Below are positions 61,101 to 64,000 of a stretch of 64,000 nt of DNA, piece after piece. Source of the stretch: Actinacidiphila alni (GTDB taxonomy: Bacteria > Actinomycetota > Actinomycetes > Streptomycetales > Streptomycetaceae); NCBI RefSeq assembly GCF_900112845.1, contig NZ_FONG01000015.1, forward strand, positions 151,857-215,856, given 5' to 3'. The stretch's first letter is position 1. Every line of letters begins with the position of its first letter. Below the pieces are notes generated by a model. The model saw only the letters and a program-made list of their open reading frames with translations. It was not told the origin of the DNA and did no database searches. The translations under genes and the position numbers were made by a program.

Positions 61101-64000
61101 AAGATGGCCGCCTCTGCGATTGTCGCTGCGGCTGTGTCCAGCTGTTGTTCGTGTGACGCTGTCAAGCGGACGGACCGGCTGTCGAAAGTCAGCGGGACCG
61201 GACCCACGACATGCTCTCGACTCGTGTGTCGGTGCGCTTGCGGGAGTTCAGCCGGCCGCTCGTCGGCGTCGGCACGGCTGTCACCGGTTGGGAGGTGCAC
61301 CTCGGTCCGGGCGGGCGGCGGGCCGTCCGGGTGGGGACGGGCCGCCGGGACGGCCGTCGTGCGCTGCGGCACGCCGGACCCGGAGCCGGCGCCGCGGGGG
61401 CGTGCGGGGGTGAGCATCGCGTTGAGCTGTGCCACCCCTTGAGGGGACAGATCGTTGAGGCGCGCGATGGCTGCCTCGCTCACGTCGTTCTCCCGCAGAA
61501 TGTGCGCCAACTGCTGCAGCACGGGCTTGACCGGCGCGCGCCACTGGGTCATGGGCGCCTGTTCACCATCCGGCAGTGACGACAGGTCCGGCAGGGAAGC
61601 TCCCGAGAGGGGACGAACCAATGGGTCGTGGCCGCCGACGGGGTTGAGTGCCGAATAATGTGAATCGCCGTCGTAGTGCACGTACAGGGGTCGGGACCCG
61701 CGCGGGTTGAGCGGAGTGGGCACGACGTCTTGGACAAGGATGTTCAGGTCGAGCGCGACCGCTGTGATCTCGGGAACCCGGTCGTAGAACGGGGTGGTCC
61801 ACAGCTCGGTCCGCCGCACGGCGGCCTTGACGATGTCGCTGGTGGAAAGACTCCTGAGGTTACGGAGATCCGAAAATTCAGTTTGCAACGCCTGATGGTA
61901 GTCAAGCAGCCTCCGGTAGTATTTGATGGCCGTCGGGGTGTCTCCCTCCAGCACCTGGATCACATGTTCACGGAGGTGTGATCTCTTTGCGGACTCGATT
62001 TGTTTTCCAAGACGGGTCTGATCGATTTTCGAACGGTCGGGAGTGAAGTCGTCCAGGAGATGTTTGGCCACACTCGCTCCGAAGTCTCCCACGATGGCGC
62101 GGTCCCCGCTGTTCGTGATCCGACCGCGCAGTTCTCCCGTGTACTGGCCGGCCATGAGACCGAGCTCGATCTTTTCCGTTTCCTGTTCGGACAACTTGGG
62201 TGCGGAGAAGCCTGTGATCTGCTCCAGCTGGTCCAGGCGCAGATCGTTGACGAGTATCTGGATCGGGGTGAGCTCGGAGTCGAGCTGGTCGCGGATCTCC
62301 TGGGCACGTGCGTCAGGTCCGCCGAGCCAGTCGGCGACACGGTCTCGGAGCCGGCGCACGTCCAGATGCCGCAAGTCGGAATCGGTGTGCTGGCGGGCGG
62401 CGCCGGCGAGCACCGAGGTGAAGAAGCAGTCACCGTCCGGTTCGACACGGAGCCGCTCGAACGGGCGGTCGTCGACCGTGATCGTTTCCTCCACGGCGCG
62501 CACCTGCGCGGCCGGGACGGGCGGCGTCGGCCGGGGGCGCGTCGCGGCCTGTGACCCGTCCGGCAGGTTCGGCTGATCGGAGTTCTGTCGGCCGGGCACC
62601 GCTGGAAGGCGGCGGACTGCCGTCGGCTGCGGTGCGGTCATGGACCGCCCAGGAGCCGGCCGGAAAGGCGGTACGGGTCGCGGCTCGTGAACGGAAGGGG
62701 CTTGGACTGGGTGGGGTCCGGCGCCCTGCCGCATCGCGGGGATTGCCGGCATAGGCCGAGGGGCGGTGGAGCGGGGCACGGGCGGTTGGGCGGGGGTTGT
62801 CCGATCGCCGCTTCCCGAACCGCTTGCCGTGTTCCGGCCCGGTGGGTTCTGGGTTTCGGAGTCGCTCCTGGTCCCGCCGGGGAGGAATCCCCGTTCTGGT
62901 CTCGGCTGCCCCTGCGCGAGCCGCCGTGACAGGGCTTCTGCCGCCTCCCGGTCGCCGTCGCCGGACGCGAGTTCCTGCGCGACCGCGTACACCGCCAGAT
63001 GGGAGGGGCCCATCGAGGCGAAGTCCGGTTCGTCCTCCGGGTGGAACCCTTCCACCACCTGGTGGGTCCGGACGATGTTGAACGCCGTCGCCACGGTCGC
63101 GGGAGGTGGTGGCGCGGACGACCACGTACGCTCCAGCCGCTCACGTTCCGCGCCGGCGTCTACGGGGGCAGAGCTCGTCTCCACGGCCGGCGCGGGCACG
63201 GCGCCGGTCAGGGTGGAGTAGGCATCTGCGGCCAGACCGTCCGAGTCACCCGGGTGCCGGGTCGGCTCCGTGAGCGGCGAAGTGTTGCCCAGGAGCGAAC
63301 CAAAACCCTTCCGTCCGGTCAGCAGCGGTTGTTGCTCCAGCTCCGCCATGGGTTCCGGAACATTGTGTGCGTCGTCGGGCCGGATGTTGGTGGCGGGGTC
63401 GGACCCGGTGGTGGTCGTGGGTGTGGGTCGGGGTGGGGTGGGTGTCCAGGTGCCGGGGGCGGGTTCGGTGAAGCGGAAGGTGCGGGGGTGGGGTGTGGGT
63501 GCGGGAGCCGGGCGGTTCTCGTGTGCGGTGGTGGGGGTTCGGTTGGGGTGGTCGTGGTCCGCGGCCGTGGGGGTGGTTTCACGTGCCCCGGGCCTGCCAG
63601 GTGTGATGGGTGTGGTGGTTGGCGGGTGGTCGAGGGTGTCGGGTCGGTTGAGGGGTGTGGTGGGTGGCAGGGGGGTGGGGGTGTTGGTGAACGGGCGGGG
63701 TGTGGTGGACGGCGGGGGGGCGGTGAACGGTGACGGGCCGTCCGGGCCGGGCCGGGTGGTGGTGTGGTCGGGAGTGTCGGCGGCGCTAGTGGGTTCGGTG
63801 GTCTTCTTGGCGCTGCTGGTGCTGGTGTCCGCGGACTTGGTGCCGGGTCCGGGTTTGGCCGGGCTGGTGGTGATGTCGGGTGTGCTGGTCTTGATGTCAG
63901 CGGTGGGTGTGCTGGTGGTGGTTGGGGTGGGGGGTGGGGTGTCGAGGCCGAGTTTGGTGCGGAGGCCGGAGCCGAGATTGGTGGCGTGGAAGGCCAGGGC
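55103..64000 (-). CDS. Second giant T7SS-type effector, partial: three OTU-like modules, metzincin motif, degenerate zincin (5' end beyond window)
   Basis: 2965 residues visible; frame open to base 64000. An ATG at 63349 gives 2748 aa but is not the true start: the 217 codons before it stay open and match the first giant protein ('ALAFHATNLGSGLRTK' against 'SAHASNLGAGLRVK'), then a Pro/Thr-rich linker. Counting from that ATG, two full modules and one shorter carry OTU-type motifs: Cys codon 62426-62428 with His 61658-61660, Cys 60029-60031 with His 59264-59266, and a third in which both are replaced. Each begins with a helical 'THQxVEGF' or 'AYxTLxG' block. Then a metzincin motif 'HELGHQLGLRDEY' (about 2264) with Met-turn-like 'SLMG', and a C-terminal lethal-factor-like zincin whose HExxH reads 'RELGR' (about 2646). 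Stop at 55103. No immunity gene nearby. Confidence 0.88.
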   Translation of the reverse strand, partial: ALAFHATNLGSGLRTKLGLDTPPPTPTTTSTPTADIKTSTPDITTSPAKPGPGTKSADTSTSSAKKTTEPTSAADTPDHTTTRPGPDGPSPFTAPPPSTTPRPFTNTPTPLPPTTPLNRPDTLDHPPTTTPITPGRPGARETTPTAADHDHPNRTPTTAHENRPAPAPTPHPRTFRFTEPAPGTWTPTPPRPTPTTTTGSDPATNIRPDDAHNVPEPMAELEQQPLLTGRKGFGSLLGNTSPLTEPTRHPGDSDGLAADAYSTLTGAVPAPAVETSSAPVDAGAERERLERTWSSAPPPPATVATAFNIVRTHQVVEGFHPEDEPDFASMGPSHLAVYAVAQELASGDGDREAAEALSRRLAQGQPRPERGFLPGGTRSDSETQNPPGRNTASGSGSGDRTTPAQPPVPRSTAPRPMPAIPAMRQGAGPHPVQAPSVHEPRPVPPFRPAPGRSMTAPQPTAVRRLPAVPGRQNSDQPNLPDGSQAATRPRPTPPVPAAQVRAVEETITVDDRPFERLRVEPDGDCFFTSVLAGAARQHTDSDLRHLDVRRLRDRVADWLGGPDARAQEIRDQLDSELTPIQILVNDLRLDQLEQITGFSAPKLSEQETEKIELGLMAGQYTGELRGRITNSGDRAIVGDFGASVAKHLLDDFTPDRSKIDQTRLGKQIESAKRSHLREHVIQVLEGDTPTAIKYYRRLLDYHQALQTEFSDLRNLRSLSTSDIVKAAVRRTELWTTPFYDRVPEITAVALDLNILVQDVVPTPLNPRGSRPLYVHYDGDSHYSALNPVGGHDPLVRPLSGASLPDLSSLPDGEQAPMTQWRAPVKPVLQQLAHILRENDVSEAAIARLNDLSPQGVAQLNAMLTPARPRGAGSGSGVPQRTTAVPAARPHPDGPPPARTEVHLPTGDSRADADERPAELPQAHRHTSREHVVGPVPLTFDSRSVRLTASHEQQLDTAAATIAEAAILSHTLGLEMPTVSIARGGLESELSRWRSAEIKRYLRIRLTTTLNDLQSDSLSYRLSDDDIAFEEVIDAGESSNKLDVTAYFHPERSQQRQDDIRSGPGQEAPSRSRRARRQALPPGHGLAAAVRAMTDPGAGAGPVAGDTRTLRETLAATWPTAAPSAESLTTALNIVRTHQTVEGFRPQERPDFASMETSHVAVYAVARELMTSGGHRAAAEALSRQLAQGQPKPRRAYLPGGARDSVQAPRDANTTGGSSSGSQSVRPLPPPPPASQPPRPTPTAQSSQPAPVAPQSHTKTIRPWPEPSSSRDTAQPATPHRQQPSALRRLPQPPVVTTHERDVLDTRSVNGVPFERLRVNADGDCFFTSVLVSAGLQHMDSETRRLDVRGLRALVADWFMGSDPAASAVREHIASGPSPVRTLTNDIRSLRRLEDIMGQLAQPLSGVELDAIDEGLKSPMYSRELARRFTESNDRDIVGDFGPNVARRLLPDFVPTPSQVDRERLIERAQAAHLRERLAQALEEGGPLGERYYDRLLKHSDRMREIFPTLRSLLDLTNVEATAAAARQVELWTTPFYDRIPEITALALGMNIAAAQEGHTHHLNPGASRSLYVFYDGRTHYTALNPVGDPASVVHKAPDAGSAHEGSDATPDDHPVSAARPQIRPELRILAGMLRQNEASESLIARLDTLSPAATAQLNTMLSLGRLHGEDVGSALNGRDRRAKWNRSEEDEQARQIDALDPRVTGSMFRASESARERRGQGRRQTEATSSAGDEATTRTGLPTGASRRTGVGRADRVASPLSVPDPVTLMFGVSSTGLSSEHETLLAALAVHIARAALVNHRAGMEMPTVEIARGRLDSEQARWRLSEARHYLKIKVHHELNDQQADSPPSQPSIAGITFTETVGTWQPGERLDVTVRINPRSDHNRPTQPQPGPDPQRSAQNLATEAYETLMGNSGTKTQQRSPMTTPPPRPAARRNEMPTVRSVDGTTFEQVLVPQNNNDFFVSVLESGARQHANSGMHRLGPRELRRDAALWFSGNSAAAVKMRKTIDAGPSAITTLVDDITSLAELEQITGRTAPQLSELEQIEIETDLLSRQYTSELVERISHPNDQEIVRKFGAHAASRILHDFTADRSRIDQAVRQRHIQQVQAAHLREHIVKEMKRNSKAGKSYYNKLLDLKPELKEIFPTLAGLRSLATSKVVELALLRRGLRHTLFFDRVPEITAAAMGMNIVSVTGDRPLELGPGSPQRLYVYRDGTSYSALNPVNGRTAPTDANQGASAPPRPTRHDKPIASDLRLLKNVLRAHGASDQLITSVNDLSLLGAKRLAMMIRTPRRDPSTMRRPLAANVQHLMADAAREDDRSPERPTTVESTTDSEQAPPGIPLPAGDDWDTVRSRAVVIPHTHSFAYPMSNIVVRSAFDVRHFVFRGRPVADLTIRIGFITEGAVMPDHISAVEERARQAVEELYNLPQYQLPSGEILHVTLEFTISDDAHTIVTLTRDWSPPNQRRWPVQAKGIVYAHELGHQLGLRDEYASPEYPHFSGVRGSLMGATHAKEEHGLPQSGMRGRYLQLLGTLVSEDGYRREYQRAADAQRGREAVPAGPEFSQAALDDTAIVDWWLKDGARTDTIRSTALRAVTTTLGSWAAGARRTPSDSDANRRALTAVQQAIRHWQKSDEARGPQATAVNRLDAHVTAHLLRIALDRSRVAERAAREHRRAQERVAVAAAPHWLSPDLAPYVRRPLADEVAPGVNAPLHHSLLAQRNAQHGLTDEAVRAFDDVDADRLRARLAAANEGPGPAGSAVPTVLPGTEMSVHHRKNDPWAPSQIHALKNASDRIKAAGFMIPHLDVHLLPSRPGPPAENTASGADTSGLLGGAVEYFAPGALVIDPQFPGGPPHQADLVRELGRALHHQWAGPNYHELGFAQFNGSSFQGGALIHNRRLAATVSRRAAAGPRDFVAEVFTGLVYGRRFSDAVLDLYTALGGAFPAAGRPQPLPSRDEPRPPR
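57310..62510 (-). repeat. Three diverged coding modules (OTU-like plus flanks) inside the second giant gene
   Basis: OTU-like cores at about 61620-62510, 59230-60095 and 57310-58165. Each has 'F-E-R-L/Q-V' then the D-G-D-C-F-F strand (third: N-N-N-D-F-F) and, near the end, 'LYV...D-G-x-x-(H/S)-Y-(S/T)-A-L-N-P-V'. A 40-residue helical block ('LSPxxxAQLNxML') follows each core. Modules one and two also share an upstream helical block and a downstream 110-residue block with an OmpA-like look. Spacing is about 2.4 kb and 1.9 kb. Confidence 0.85.
63350..64000 (-). other. Upstream coding extension of the second giant gene (Pro/Thr-rich linker)
   Basis: No stop codon occurs in the minus frame of the giant gene over these 651 bases. 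The encoded segment is Thr/Pro rich with Asp, Ser, Lys and Arg ('TTTTGSDP', 'TPDITTSPAKPGPG'), a typical T7SS-effector linker, and ends at the window edge in a helical segment homologous to the 5521-aa protein. The plus strand is correspondingly G/T-rich (tandem GGTG-like words). Confidence 0.8.

Noticed and set aside
63347..63349. ATG at 63349 as the true start of the second giant protein
   Set aside because: The frame stays open to the window edge, has homologous sequence upstream, and no convincing ribosome site precedes this ATG.
63319..63582. 87-codon Pro/Thr-rich minus-strand frame
   Set aside because: Wrong frame of the giant gene's linker; out-of-phase reading of the same low-complexity tract.

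Overview
This is a very GC-rich (roughly 70-75 % by eye) window from an actinomycete, most likely Streptomyces or a close relative. Support comes from the strong G/C bias at third codon positions, frequent GTG (and one TTG) starts, a type VII secretion (ESX-like) locus of the actinobacterial eccC/eccD/eccB/mycP type, and regulator families typical of streptomycetes. I see no tRNA, rRNA, CRISPR array or insertion sequence.

Layout. (1) 1-476: the 3' end of a secreted ricin-type lectin gene and a perfect 12-bp-stem bidirectional terminator. (2) 477-38978: a complete T7SS locus. On the left are a minus-strand 1148-aa protein ending in an ADP-ribosyltransferase-like domain and the divergent mycosin protease mycP. 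The core follows: eccC (minus), eccD and eccB (plus). Then come two WXG100 proteins, a 150-aa associated protein, a 993-aa WXG-containing protein with 'PDGS' repeats, a YbaB/EbfC-like protein and a third WXG100-like protein. These feed into a 5521-aa giant putative substrate (ESX-like N-terminus, OTU cysteine-protease motif, about ten diverged modules), followed by a beta-helix protein fused to two AAA+ ATPases (an EccA analogue). (3) 39109-43103: an FAD-dependent oxidase, a MarR regulator, a small conserved-looking protein, an ECF-type sigma factor and an OhrR-like MarR regulator whose promoter carries a perfect 17-bp palindrome. (4) 43073-50915, minus strand: a secreted trypsin-like protease, a secreted phytase-like esterase, a sugar ABC importer (binding protein and two permeases) and a GH13 alpha-glucosidase, with hairpin terminators setting out the units. 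(5) 51312-54939: a MacB-like ABC ATPase, an FtsX-type permease and a convergent PadR regulator. (6) 55103-64000, minus strand: a second giant protein, running off the right edge. It has three OTU-like modules, a metzincin-type zinc protease motif and a degenerate zincin at its C-terminus.

How it fits together. The 477-38978 block looks like a self-contained T7SS: EccB/EccC/EccD make the membrane channel, MycP is the membrane-anchored protease, WXG100 proteins are small substrates or co-substrates, and the AAA+ protein probably handles substrates in the cytosol. The two giant proteins share a junction sequence after their N-terminal regions: the frame of the right-edge gene stays open to base 64000 and carries the same '(A/S)-H-A-(T/S)-N-L-G' segment as the 5521-aa protein. 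They therefore look like paralogous T7SS-linked effectors, one built around one OTU domain and the other around three, one of which has lost its catalytic residues. The sugar importer, glucosidase and ABC efflux genes appear to be ordinary neighbours. All functions are inferred from sequence motifs and family knowledge; no database search was run.
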